A DNA stretch of 64,000 nt from RPQJ01 sp963793675 (lineage in GTDB: Bacteria > Pseudomonadota > Gammaproteobacteria > Steroidobacterales > Steroidobacteraceae): contig CAWCBA010000010.1 of the NCBI GenBank assembly GCA_963793675.1, forward strand, positions 372,001-436,000. The letters run 5' to 3'. The notes below the pieces were generated by a model. The model ran no database searches. It saw only the letters and a program-made list of their open reading frames with translations, and was not told the origin of the DNA. How positions within the stretch are numbered: the first letter of the stretch is position 1; each line of letters begins with the position of its first letter. Positions 10,086-20,208 of the stretch are shown piece after piece. A program made the position numbers and the translations under genes.

Positions 10086-10587
10086 TCATTCCTTCACCAG
10101 GCTGCGGATCATGTCGGCGTACTTGGCTTCGTCACCGGGCTTGTAGCCGCGATGGACATAGCGCACCTGGCCCTTGCGGTCGACGAATACCGTGCTCGGC
10201 ATGCCCTCGACGCCGAAGCTGCCGGCCACCGTGCTGTCGGTGTCGAAGAGGATGGGGAAGGTGACGGGCATGCCCTGGAGCCACGTCACTGCGGCCGCGC
10301 TGTCCGGCTCGACATTCACGCCCAGCAGCGTGAATCCGAGCGGTTCGTACTTCGTGTTCAGCTGCGCGAGCAGCGGCATTTCCTGCCGGCAGGGGCCGCA
10401 CCAGGTCGCCCAGAAATTGATCATCACCACCTGGCCCTTGAGGTCGGCGAGTCGCACCTTGCCGCCATCGCGGGCGGCCAGCGCGAAGTCCGGCGCCGCC
10501 GCGCCCGGCGTCGCAGCCGCCGAGGCGTAGCCAGGCAACGTCAGTCGAGAGGCAGCAGGCAAGCAGCAGGCGGCGTACAGGGTTCAT
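10086..10587 (-). CDS. TlpA-like periplasmic thioredoxin (probable frameshift near 10545)
   Basis: Thiol-disulfide exchange protein of the TlpA/ResA type, about 165 residues. The fold is complete: APDFALAARDGGKVRLADL, the WCGPC active site in NFWATWCGPCRQEM, GVEGMPSTVFVDRKG with the cis-Pro. From TTG 10562 the protein lacks a signal peptide. An ATG at 10587 encodes MNPVRRLLLACCLS, a good signal-peptide start in a frame one base away from LTLPGYASA, so I place the start at 10587 with an indel. It lies nine bases after the beta-barrel gene and its stop overlaps the next start. It probably keeps cysteines of operon partners, or heme-site cysteines, reduced. Confidence 0.8.
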
Positions 10588-10596
10588 GGTCGCTCC

Positions 10597-11277
10597 TCAG
10601 AAAAACGCGGTGACGCCAAGCCCGACCTGCAGGTTCTGCGTGAGCTTGTTCTTGCCGAGCAGGTCGCTCTCGAACATCTGGTCGCGCACGTCGAGGTGCA
10701 CGGCGATCCAGTCGTTCGCGAGCACGCGCAGCCCGGCACCGAGCGCCACGGTGAAATGATCGTCACCCGCGAAGTTCGTGCTGCCTGCGCCGAGCGTGAA
10801 GTACACGGCGCTCGGCATCGCGTGCTTGCCGCCGAAAAACACTTCGCCGGGCAGCGCGTTCCAGCCGAGGGCCAGGTCGTAGTAGGTGAACTGGCGTTCA
10901 CTGTCGGTCAGCAGGTCGGCGGCGCCGCTCAGGTCCTCGTAGCTGGTCCGGCCGGCCTTCGACGATCCGATCGTCGCCTCGGCGAACAGGTCCTCGGTGA
11001 AATGATAGGCGATGCGCCCGCCGTACAGCAGGCTCGAGCCGAAGTCCTCGATGCTGACCGTGCCGACGAAGACGCCGGCTTCGAAGTTCTCCGTGTCGAG
11101 TCCGGGAGGTTCGACCTCGCGCCGCTGCACGGCCGGTTCGACCACCTGCGGTTGCTGTTGGGGCAACGCCGACGGGCCACCCGTCGGTTCTCCGGCCGCC
11201 TGCGCGGCCGCGTTTCCTGGCAGCGCCGCGGCGGCGGCGAGCGCGGTCAGAAGAAGTACGTGAAGCCCACGGTCCAT
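10597..11277 (-). CDS. Outer-membrane beta-barrel domain protein
   Basis: 226 residues with a signal peptide (MDRGLHVLLLTALAAAAALPGNAAAQ), a Gln/Pro-rich linker (ALPQQQPQVVEP), then about eight amphipathic strands ending LTQNLQVGLGVTAFF, the C-terminal Phe expected of barrels. It resembles the small outer-membrane beta-barrel domain common in myxobacteria and some Gammaproteobacteria. The start at 11277 overlaps the end of the SH3-barrel gene by 31 bases, so translation is likely coupled. It may be an outer-membrane partner of the motor operon at 22.7-31.9 kb, by analogy with gliding-type loci. That link is inference. Confidence 0.7.
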   Translation of the reverse strand: MDRGLHVLLLTALAAAAALPGNAAAQAAGEPTGGPSALPQQQPQVVEPAVQRREVEPPGLDTENFEAGVFVGTVSIEDFGSSLLYGGRIAYHFTEDLFAEATIGSSKAGRTSYEDLSGAADLLTDSERQFTYYDLALGWNALPGEVFFGGKHAMPSAVYFTLGAGSTNFAGDDHFTVALGAGLRVLANDWIAVHLDVRDQMFESDLLGKNKLTQNLQVGLGVTAFF

Positions 11278-12005
11278 TCGTCGATCTCCTCGTTCTCGTC
11301 GCGGCTCGTGAACACGACGTAGCTGCGGTACTCCGCCTGCAGCAGGAAGCGGTTGGTCAGGAAGCCGCGCACGCCGAGACCGGCGTAGGCGGTCGTGTCG
11401 GTGCGGTCCGCGGCCTGGACCAGCGTGGCCTTCGGCGAAATCGTGATCACGCCGCCACCGATGCCGACGAAGGGCGACACGCGCCATTCGGGCATGAACA
11501 CGTGCGCGATGCCGGCCGTGCCAAGCCAGCCGTTCGAGAAATTGCCGAGCAGTTGGTTGACGTCGGCCCGGACCAGCAGGTTCGGCGTGAGCGCATAGGC
11601 GCCCGCGACCGAGATGACGTTGGCACCGCCAAAGTCACCCGTGCCGAGGCCAAGCTCCCAGTGGTGTGCAGTTCGCGCCTCGGGCGCCGGTCCCGCCACC
11701 TGCACGGGCGCGCCGCCGGGTGTCAGTGTCCGTTCGAGCTGGGAGCGATTCACCCAGCCTTCGCGGCCGTTGACGGTCCGCACCTTGATCCAGTCGGTGC
11801 GCTGGCGCAGCAAGGCGATCGTCGCGTCGCGCTCGACGGAATAGGTGGCGGGAAAGCCACGCCCCGGACCGCTGCGCAGGTCGACGAAGGCGTCCTGCAC
11901 CACCACGGTCGTCGGGGTCTTCCCGGTGCGGGCGTGCGCAGGCAGACCCGCAGCGCAAAGCGCGAGGCAGCAGGCAAGCAGCAGTCGGAAGTCGGGTCCG
12001 TTCAA
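11247..12005 (-). CDS. SH3-domain plus outer-membrane beta-barrel protein
   Basis: About 252 residues. A signal peptide (RLLLACCLALCAAGLPAHA) precedes a bacterial SH3 domain (VVVQDAFVDLRSGPGRGFPATY...GWVNRSQLE, about residues 28-90) and a barrel ending EWTVGFTYFF. SH3 domains of this kind bind cell-wall peptides, so the protein could anchor peptidoglycan to the outer membrane. The TTG at 12005 is chosen because it overlaps the upstream stop as ATTGA and starts directly before the signal sequence; an upstream ATG at 12059 would add residues inside the preceding gene. The second of two barrels in tandem. Confidence 0.75.
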   Translation of the reverse strand: MNGPDFRLLLACCLALCAAGLPAHARTGKTPTTVVVQDAFVDLRSGPGRGFPATYSVERDATIALLRQRTDWIKVRTVNGREGWVNRSQLERTLTPGGAPVQVAGPAPEARTAHHWELGLGTGDFGGANVISVAGAYALTPNLLVRADVNQLLGNFSNGWLGTAGIAHVFMPEWRVSPFVGIGGGVITISPKATLVQAADRTDTTAYAGLGVRGFLTNRFLLQAEYRSYVVFTSRDENEEIDEWTVGFTYFF

Positions 12006-14658
12006 TTCAGCGGTGCCGCAAATGGGTCGTTGAAGTATTGGGCACCGATGTCGGTCCATTCTGAGACGAGCTTCAATTCCACGGGTGTCAGTCGACCCGC
12101 GTGAGTGCCATCAGGGGCGAACAATGAGAAGAACGTCACAGAGGCGCTGGCGCTGCCCGCGCGCAGCGCAGGTGCGACCGGCACGGTCGAGAACTGCGGC
12201 AGGCCCGTGACCGGATCGATACCCGTCTGCACCAGTCGATCCTGCAGCGCGCCGTTGACGACTTCCTGCTCCGCGTCCGTGGCCAGCAATTCGCGGTAAG
12301 CGTGGAACTGCGTGGGTACGTCGGCCGACGGCCCGTCGGTCAGTTCGAGTTGCGCGGCGGGAAGCCGCGCCGAGCCATCCGCAGCTCGAGCCGAGTGGCA
12401 GGCGACGCAGGTGTCGTCGCGCAGCACGGTGCCGTCCGCAGCCAGCGTCACCCGCGGCTTGCTCCAGAGCGGGTGGATGTGTCGCTCGTAGTGGATCGTG
12501 ATGCGGCAACCCGCACGCCAGCGCGTCACGCAGTCTGCCGTGGTCGGTGCAGGCGTCGTGAGGTCTGCGTAGTCGTAGGCGAACGGCGCGTCCGGAGCGC
12601 GGCCCGCGGCGACCGGGTCGGTCCACACGTCGGTGAATCGAATGGACGTGCTCGGCTGCAGGTCCGCACAGTCCGTCTGGCAACTGATGCGTGCACGAAC
12701 CTGGGCCATCGTTTCGCCGAAGTCGGCGAAGTACGCCGGGTTGGTGTTCGGGAACGGGACGCCACTGCTGGGCGCGCCAGCATTGGCCGGGCGAACAGGT
12801 TGTCGCGGCCGTGCGAGTCGTCGCCGACAGGCGCGTGACAGCCGTTGCACTTCAGTTCCTGGCCCGGCGCGTACCTGCAGCCAGTTGTCATGCCGCGCGC
12901 CGATGCGGCGACCGTTGGCGTCGAGCACGGTCAGGGCGAAGGCGACATCCGCGGGCACCTTGACGCGCACCGAGCCGTCCGGCTCGACCGGGGCGTAGCC
13001 CAGGATCTCGCGCATGCCAAAGGCGCTGGTGACGCCGAAGGCGCTGCGGTCGAAGTCCCGGACGTCGTCGTCCGGCATGCTGACCGGCTTTCTCGATGCG
13101 CACGAAACGCGCAGGCCGCGCCGCCGCCAGCGTCACGGCTGGATCGCGCAGCACCGCTATGCCGCCTTCCGCGATGTCCGTGCCCGTGATGTCATAGACG
13201 CTGCGAATGTCGATGATGCCGACGCCTTCGGCCTCGAGTCCGGCGTCGTAATCCACGCCCGCGACGCGATCAAGCAGCACCGGCGGCAGGGCGCGCGGCT
13301 GCAGTGCGACCACGTCGGAATAGACGGTGCCTTCGACGGGCGTCGAAACCGGCAGCTGAGTCTGCTGCGCCGGGTCGTAGATCCACACGCCATACAGCGG
13401 GGCGGCCGTCACTGCCGCACCTGCCGCCAGCCGGTCGGGCGAGCACGGCACGATCTTCGCGGTGGCCGCCGTGCCTTGCTCCAGCAGACGGCACTGACTC
13501 CACGTCAGCAGCAGCCGGCCGGTGCCGTCCTGCAATGGGAACGCCGAGTTGTACCGCCCGCCTGGCGACGGGCCGTCGACGGTCCGCACGTCGTTGCTCG
13601 TGGCGGCGACCTGCGCCGGCCCGGTGAGCACGCCACGGTTCGGCAGTGTTGGCTGCGCAAGTTCGACGTAATTGGCCGTGTCCACCTCGAGCAGCTGCCC
13701 GCCGAGGTCCGGCGCCTGGAAGGGCTGGGCCAGGACCAGCAGCTTGCCGTTGGCCGTCGGCCGCGGATCGAGGAAATGGATTTCCTCGCCGTCGGTGCCG
13801 GTGTCGTGGCTGCGCGCACCGTACAGCAGCTTCAGGTCGCTGCCGTCCGGGCGCATCGCGTAGAGGCTGATTTCGTCGTGGCCTGGCGCACGGTCCCAGC
13901 GGCTGAACACGATGCGGCCGTCGTCGAGCACGGCGGGGTCAAGGTCGTGGCTCTGGTTGAACGACACCTGCCGGATGCCCGAGCCGTCCGCATTCATCAC
14001 GTGCAGCACGAAGGCGTGCTCGTTGTCGCTCTCGTCCTGCGCCGCGAACTGTGGCTTGCCTTCGTCCAGCAGGATCGCCTTCGCCTGCCGCTGCCGGGTC
14101 GACGAAAACACGATGCGACCGTCCGGCAGGTAGTGCGGCGCCACGTCATCGCCTTCGCGGGCCGCGGTATCGGACGTGAACACCCGCCGCAGCAGCTGCA
14201 GGTCGAGGTCGTATTCCCAGATGTCCCAGGTGGGTTGCTCGTCGGGCGAGGCACCGACGATATTCGGCTCGTGCAGCGCAAACACCAGTTTGCGCCCGTC
14301 GTAGGATGGCTCGACGTCGCGAACGTCACCCATTCCCTTGGTAATCGCGGCGGTGAGGTTGCGTTCGGCCGAGGAGGGCGACGCCCGGTCTCGCAGGTAC
14401 AGGTCGGCGCCCGGCTGGAAGGGCGACAGTTCGCGCGCGTCGGGCGCGAGCGCATTGCCGGTGGGTACCGGGCGCTTGACGTAGGCAATCGGGAAGTCGA
14501 GGACGACTGGATCCGGCGACTGTCCGCCGCCGGGGCTGGCGCCGTTGCCGCCGTCGCTGCTCGTGCACGCGGCAAGCGCCGCCACGGCGACCAACAGCAG
14601 TCGAAGACTTCCAGTGTTGCAGGCGACCGCGTGCGGTCGTGACCAGACGTGCTCCCAT
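12002..14658 (-). CDS. Hydrazine-synthase-alpha-related beta-propeller lipoprotein with two heme sites (several frameshifts)
   Basis: About 880 residues, secreted. It has a lipobox (LLLVAVAALAAC), a TolB/PD40-like propeller region (DVRDVEPSYDGRKLVFALHEP, LPDGRIVFSSTRQRQ, DDGRIVFSRWDRAPG) and a C-terminal part with two c-type heme sites, KCNGCHAP and DTCVACHS. This architecture matches proteins annotated as related to the alpha subunit of hydrazine synthase; no claim of hydrazine chemistry is made. ATG 14658 has AGGAA six bases upstream. The frame breaks near 14600, 13088, 12870 and 12785; after repair the text reads NWLQYAPGQELKCNGCHAP and LFARPNAGAPSSG. First gene of the leftward operon and divergent from the cytochrome gene. 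Confidence 0.7.
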
Positions 14659-14750
14659 CGTATTTCCTCGCGACGATCCCGTGCTTTCGGCCGCCGCGCA
14701 GGCGTCTTCTCGCACAAGTGGCCGGTTTTGTGACTTTTTGGCACCTGTTG

Positions 14751-14768
14751 TGTGAGCGTCCTCTCACA
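14751..14768. promoter_or_regulatory. Inverted repeat in the divergent promoter region
   Basis: TGTGAG-CGTCCT-CTCACA is a perfect 6+6 inverted repeat in the 194-base gap between the two divergent envelope operons (14658 and 14853). It looks like a dimeric regulator site. The half-sites resemble CRP, but the spacing is two bases too long for a classical CRP site. Confidence 0.35.
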
Positions 14769-14852
14769 AACGACAACACCGCTTTGCTTGGGTTACCCGC
14801 AGGCCACAGATTCCGTCCCCACGGCGGCCATCGGCTGCCGAAGGGAGGGTGG

Positions 14853-16047
14853 ATGCCACAGAACAGGACGTCGAGCGCTCGCGGCGCGCACAGCGTGTGC
14901 AGTGCGTTCGTCAGCCTCTGCCTCGTTGCGGTCACGCTGCTGCCGGCAGTCGCACTGGCGGATGCGCGCTCGCAGGCGAAGCGCCTCCACGATCGGCTGG
15001 CGGGCGTGCCGCCCACCGAGGCCGTGCTCACTTCGATGGCGAACGACATCGCGGCCGGCCGCGCGACCGACGCCGCCTACACGGCCATGCAGCACCGGGC
15101 GTTCTACGACGTCACGCTGAAGAATTTCGCGATGCCGTGGACCAACCGCGACCAGACGGTATTCGCGCCGCTCAATGACTACGTCGCAACCGTGATCGGC
15201 ATGGTGCGCGACGATGTCGCTTTCGATCGCGTGCTGTACGACGACATCCTGTACGTGGGGCGCAGCGGCTCTGGCGTGCCCGGCTATTCGGCAGCGAACA
15301 ACGACCATTACGCAGCGCTCGAGTCGCAGGGTGTCAGCCTCAAGGACGACCTGGTGCAGACGACGCAGTCGTCGGCCAGCGGCATCCCGGCCGAGGCGAC
15401 TGCCGGCGTGATGACGACGCGCGCGGCGGCGCAGGCGTTCTTCGTCGCCGGCACCAATCGCGCGATGTTCCGCTACACCTTGATGAACCACCTCTGCACC
15501 GATCTCGAGCAGGTGCAGGACACCGACGCGTCCGCCCGATCGAATCCGGCAGGACGTCAGCCGCAGCCCGGGCGGTGACAGCCGCATCTTCCTGAACAAC
15601 TGCATCGCCTGCCATTCGGGCATGGACCCGATGGTGCAGGCGTTCGCGTACTACGACTACGACGAAACGGCCGGACGGATGCTCTACACGCAGGGCGTCG
15701 TGCGGCCGAAGTACTTCCACAACAAGGACACGTTTCCCGCGGGCTACTCCACGCCGGACGACGCGTGGGACAACTACTGGCGCAAGGGGCGCAACTCGCT
15801 GCTCGGCTGGGACGGCTCGCTGCCCGGCAAGGGGGCGGGCGCGAAGTCGCTTGGCCGCGAGCTGGCGCACAGCGATGCGTTCGCCTCCTGCCAGGTCCAG
15901 AAGGTCTTCAAGAACGTCTGCTTCCGCGTGCCCAGCGATGCGCAGGATCGCGCGCGCGTGCAGGCGATGACCGCGAGCTTCAAGGCGAACGGCTACCAGC
16001 TGAAGCGAGTCTTCGCCGAAGCCGCCACCTACTGCATGGGCGACTGA
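14853..16047 (+). CDS. Periplasmic mono-heme cytochrome-like protein (frameshift near 15525)
   Basis: About 397 residues. The signal peptide runs through VSLCLVAVTLLPAVALA. After a helical region (TVFAPLNDYVATVIGMVRDD, FRYTLMNHLCTDLEQVQDT) the frame moves one base and continues TRPPDRIRQDVSRSPGGDSR into a single heme site, NNCIACHSGMDPM, then a conserved tail (YYDYDETAGRM, WRKGRNSLLGWDG). ATG 14853 follows an AAGGGAGGG ribosome-binding site. Not a named family to me. It opens the rightward operon, ten bases ahead of the LamG gene, and probably shares an electron route with the heme sites of its neighbours. Confidence 0.7.
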
Positions 16048-16057
16048 GGAAAGACAC

Positions 16058-18521
16058 ATGGAAACCACGATCCTGCGTCTCGCCTCAAAGCTCCGTGGCC
16101 TGGCCGTGGTCGCGTGCGCGCTTGCACTGAGTGCGTGCGGGGGCGGCGCCAAGACGACCGAAAATCCCGTCACGTCCGGCGCAACGGCGCCAACCTACAG
16201 CGGACCCGCACCGGCCACGGCCGACGTGCAGTCGTTCAAGATCAACGTCTGGGACAACCTCAAGGCGGGCAATCGCTGCGGGCAGTGCCATGTCGCGGGC
16301 GGCCAGGCACCCCAGTTCGTGCGCCAGGACGACGTGAACCTCGCTTATGCCGCGGCCAACGGGATCGTGACGCTTTCCTCGCCGCGCGATTCGCGCATGG
16401 TCCAGAAGGTCGCGGGCGGTCACAACTGCTGGCTCGCGAGCAACGATGCCTGCGCGGACATCCTCACGACCTGGATCACGGCCTGGGCCGGCGCGACTGC
16501 GGGCGGCGGCGTGACGGGAGTGGTGCTCAAGGCGCCTCCGATCATGGACCCGGGCGCAAGCAAGAGTTTCCCGGCGTCGCCGGCGCTGTTCGCAACGACC
16601 GTGCACCCGCTCGTCGAGCAGTATTGCTCACGCTGTCATACGTCGACAGCGGCGGCCGCGCAGTCGCCGTTCTTCGCCTCGAGCGACGTCGACGAGGCGT
16701 ATGCGGCGGTAAAGACCAAGATCAACCTCGATCAGCCGGCGCTGTCGCGGATCGTCGTGCGCCTGCGCACGGAGTTCCACAATTGCTGGAGCGACTGCGC
16801 CGCAGAACGCGAACACCATGGAGAGCTGCCGATCCAGGCGTTCGCGAGCCAGGTGCCCGTGACGCAGGTGGATCCGACGCTGGTGTATTCGAAGGCACTG
16901 CGGATTCCCGACGGACTCGTCGCGAGCGGCGGCAACCGTTACAGCGGCAACATGATCGGGCTGTGGGAATTCAAGACGGGCCGTGGCTCGGTCGCGTACG
17001 ACACCAGCGGCGTCGAGCCGGCCCTGAACCTGAACCTCTCGGGTGACGTGACCTGGGTGGGTGGCTGGGGCCTCAACGTGCGCAGCGGCAAGGCGCAGGG
17101 GTCGACCGCCGCGAGCCGCAAGCTGCACGACCTGATCAAGGCGACCGGCGAGTACACGATCGAAGCATGGGTGGCCCCCGGCAACGTGGCGCAGGAAGAC
17201 TCGCGCATCGTCTCGTACTCGGGCGGAACGACCACCCGCAACTTCATGCTGGGCCAGACGCTCTACAGCTACGACTTCTACAATCGCTCGGCCCGCACCG
17301 ACATCGCAGGTGATCCGAAGCTCACCACGTCGGCGGCCGACGAGGACCTGCAGGCGACGCTGCAGCACGTGGTCGCGACCTTCGACCCGGTCCGCGGGCG
17401 TCGCATCTACGTCAACGGCGTGTACACCGGCGATGCCGATCCGGCGTCGGGCGGTGCGAATCTCCGATTGGGACGACACCTTCGCGTTCGTCCTCGGCAA
17501 CGAGGTCTCGGGCGATCGCCAGTTCCAGGGCGTGTTCCGGCTCGTGGCCGTCTACAACCGCGTGCTGACCGACGCGCAGATCCAGACCAACTTCACGGCT
17601 GGCGTGGGCGAGAAGTTCTACCTGTTGTTCTCGATCAGTCACCTGGTCGACGTGCCGCAGGCGTACCTCCTGTTCGAGGTCAGCCAGTTCGACTCGTACA
17701 GTTACCTGTTCGACAAGCCGACGTTCATCAGCCTCGACCCGACGGCCAAGCCGGGCTCGATTCCGATCGCGGGCCTGCGGATCGGCATCAATGGCACGGA
17801 GGCCCCGGTCGGCCAGGCGTACCGCACGCTGGACACGACGATCACTGACTCCCAGTACGGGCCGCTGGGGCAGCCGCTCGCGACCGTCGGCACGGTGATC
17901 GCGCTGGAGAAGGGTCCCGACACGGACGAGTTCTTCCTGACCTTCGACGTGCTCGGCACGCACCAGAACGTGCGGCTCGATCCGGTGCCGCTCGCCCCGG
18001 CGCCTCCGGCGGATGTGCAGCGGCCGTCGGATGTCGGCTTGCGCGTGTTCGACGAACTCAACGCGACGATGGCGGAACTGACCGGCATCAGCTCCCAGGA
18101 TCCGGCGGTGGCCGCCACCTACGCGACGATCAAGCAGTCCTTGCCCACGGTGGAGACGATCGACACGTTCGTCTCGGCGCATCCGGTCGCGGTGGCGCAG
18201 CTCTCGATCCAGTACTGCAATGCGCTGGTGGAGAGCCCGACCGCGCGTGCGCAGTACTTCCCCGGCTTCAACTTCACGGCGGCGCCCGCGACCGCCTTCG
18301 CGCCAGCTGGTCGCGCGATCGTGCTCGACTCGCTGGTGGGACGCATGCTGCGGACCAACGTGGCGACCGAACCCGACGCCGCCGGCGTGCGCAGCGACCT
18401 CGATGCGTTGATCACCCGGCTCTCGAGTTGTGGCGGCTCCTGCGCCGCGGATCGGACCGAAACCGTCGTCAAGGCCAGCTGCGCTGCGTTGCTCGGCAGC
18501 GCCGCGACGCTGCTGCACTGA
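16058..18521 (+). CDS. Di-heme LamG-domain lipoprotein (frameshift near 17460)
   Basis: About 820 residues. Lipobox in ALALSACGGG, then two c-type heme sites, GNRCGQCHVAGG (about residue 71) and EQYCSRCHTST (about 188), then a LamG/concanavalin-like lectin fold (GEYTIEAWVAPGN, LQHVVATFDPVRGRRIYVNG). The frame breaks near 17460; the LamG consensus NLSDWD suggests two bases are missing in a CTCTCC run, or one extra. The C-terminal 350 residues are unassigned. An SGAT tetrad at residues 40-43 resembles the ApbE flavinylation motif but lacks the usual Asp, so it may be chance. Operonic with the DUF1501-like gene 26 bases downstream. Confidence 0.8.
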
Positions 18522-18547
18522 CCGCCGAGTCGTAGCAAGGACGAAAC

Positions 18548-20182
18548 ATGCTCATCCGCAAGACACCGCCGCGAGCGCTGGCCCTCGACCAGCCGATCCG
18601 TCACGAGGCGGCGCACAAGCGCCCCGTGACGCGCCGTGACTTCCTGGCGCAGGGTTTCGGCACAGGACTCGCAACCATCGCCGCGCCCACGGTTTTCAGC
18701 CTGTTCGCTGATCCGCGCGCGGCGCAGGCCGCTCTGTCGCCCGATCTCATCGCGCTCAAGGCGAGCTGCGGCCTCGACGTGCAGGGGGCGGGCAAGATTC
18801 CGTTCATCTGCATCGACCTCGCCGGTGGCGCCAACATGGTCGGCTCGAACGTGCTGATCGGCGGGCCGGGCGGCCAGCTCGATTTCCTGAGCACTGCCGG
18901 CTACGGCAAGCTCGGCTTGCCGGGCGACATGCTGCCGGGCATGACCAATGCCGCGACCGGCACGAGCTTCACCGATTCGCGGCTCGGCCTGGCCTTCCAC
19001 AGCGACAGCGCTTTCCTGCGCGGCATCCTCGATCGCATCGCGCCCGCGACGGCGGCGTCGATCAACGGCGCCGTCATCGCCGCGCGTTCCGAGAACGACA
19101 CCGGCAACAACCCGCACAACCCGATGTACGGCATCCACCAGGCGGGTGCGGATGGCGCGCTGGCGACCTTGATCGGTTCGCGTGCCTCGGATTCCGGTGG
19201 CAACTCGATGGCACCGGCCGGGCTGATCGACCTTTCGGTGCGACCGACGAAGGTTGACCGCGCGAGCGACGTCACTGGCCTGGTCGACACTGGGCAACTC
19301 GCAAGCCTGCTGAGCCTCGACGACACCGTCGCGGTAATGGAGGCCATCCAGCGCATCAGCGACCGCAAGCTGCAGAAGATCGACCCGAAGCAGCCCTGGG
19401 CCGACCCCAAGCAGACGACCGTCACGCGCAACGAGGTCGTCAAGGAACTGGTCAACTGCGGCTACGTGAAGGCGGCCGACGTCGTCGACCAATATGGCGA
19501 CCCGACCAGCCTCAACCCGGACCTTGACCCGGACATCGTCGGCGCGGGCGGCATCTTCAGCCGCACGGAGTACGACAACGACGCCGAGTTCCGCAAGACG
19601 GCGGCGGTCATGAAGATGGTGCTCTCCGGCTACGCCGGTGCCGGCACGATCGCGCTCGGTGGGTACGACTATCACGGACAGGGGCGCTCGACGGGCGAAC
19701 TGCGCGATCTGCGCGCCGGACGCTGCATGGGCGCCTGCCTCGAGTACGCGGCACGGCGCGGCATGCCCTTGATGCTGTACGTGTTCTCGGACGGCTCGAT
19801 CTCCGCGAGTGGCCAGGTCGACAATACGACCGATGGCCGCGGCAAGTTCATGTGGACCAGTGACAACCAGTCCACCGCGGCGTCGTTCTTCCTGGTCTAC
19901 AATCCCCGCGGCCGTCCGGACCTGGTGACCACGGGTACGGGCGGGGCGGCGCGCCACCAGCAGATCGGTTACTTCCGCGCGGATGCGTCGGTCGAAACCG
20001 CGTCGAGCCCGGCGGCGGGCAACGTCAACCTGCTGGTGGAGACGGTGGTGCTGAATTACATGGCCCTGCACGGCGAGCAAGGACAGTTTGCGTCGCGCTT
20101 CCCGCGCAACGGACTGGGCAATGCAGCGCTGCAGGACAGCCTGATCGCCTTCAATCCGATCGTGAGCGGTCGTATCGCATAG
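18548..20182 (+). CDS. Tat-exported DUF1501-like protein
   Basis: 544 residues with a twin-arginine signal (RPVTRRDFLAQGFGTGLATI, RR at 29-30). The mature part resembles DUF1501-type proteins of the alkaline-phosphatase/sulfatase superfamily: FICIDLAGGANMVGSN near the N-terminus and GGYDYHGQGRSTGELRD around 375-390, with the His and Asp that bind metals in relatives. Such proteins are often annotated as secreted or as general-secretion proteins without proof. The Tat route implies folding in the cytoplasm, possibly with a metal cofactor. An AAGGACG site precedes the ATG. The neighbours carry LamG and heme domains, a combination also known from DUF1501 genes in Planctomycetes. Confidence 0.85.
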   Translation: MLIRKTPPRALALDQPIRHEAAHKRPVTRRDFLAQGFGTGLATIAAPTVFSLFADPRAAQAALSPDLIALKASCGLDVQGAGKIPFICIDLAGGANMVGSNVLIGGPGGQLDFLSTAGYGKLGLPGDMLPGMTNAATGTSFTDSRLGLAFHSDSAFLRGILDRIAPATAASINGAVIAARSENDTGNNPHNPMYGIHQAGADGALATLIGSRASDSGGNSMAPAGLIDLSVRPTKVDRASDVTGLVDTGQLASLLSLDDTVAVMEAIQRISDRKLQKIDPKQPWADPKQTTVTRNEVVKELVNCGYVKAADVVDQYGDPTSLNPDLDPDIVGAGGIFSRTEYDNDAEFRKTAAVMKMVLSGYAGAGTIALGGYDYHGQGRSTGELRDLRAGRCMGACLEYAARRGMPLMLYVFSDGSISASGQVDNTTDGRGKFMWTSDNQSTAASFFLVYNPRGRPDLVTTGTGGAARHQQIGYFRADASVETASSPAAGNVNLLVETVVLNYMALHGEQGQFASRFPRNGLGNAALQDSLIAFNPIVSGRIA

Positions 20183-20208
20183 GGGTCCTTTGAACGGATC
20201 GAATTCGA

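Noticed and set aside
13014..14642. 542-codon plus-strand ORF opposite the HzsA-related gene
   Set aside because: No domain or signal pattern. The opposite frame has PD40-like repeats and heme motifs.
12002..14658. True hydrazine synthase (anammox)
   Set aside because: Only the alpha-related architecture is present. No beta/gamma subunits, hydrazine dehydrogenase or other anammox genes are seen.
14751..14768. CRP binding site
   Set aside because: Half-sites TGTGA/TCACA are eight bases apart, not six. Listed only as an inverted repeat.
14659..14852. Possible second c-di-GMP riboswitch upstream of the heme cassettes
   Set aside because: GGGGACGGAA and GGGTAACCC on the minus strand vaguely recall GEMM, but the invariant GGACGCAAAGCC and the GNRA hairpin are absent.
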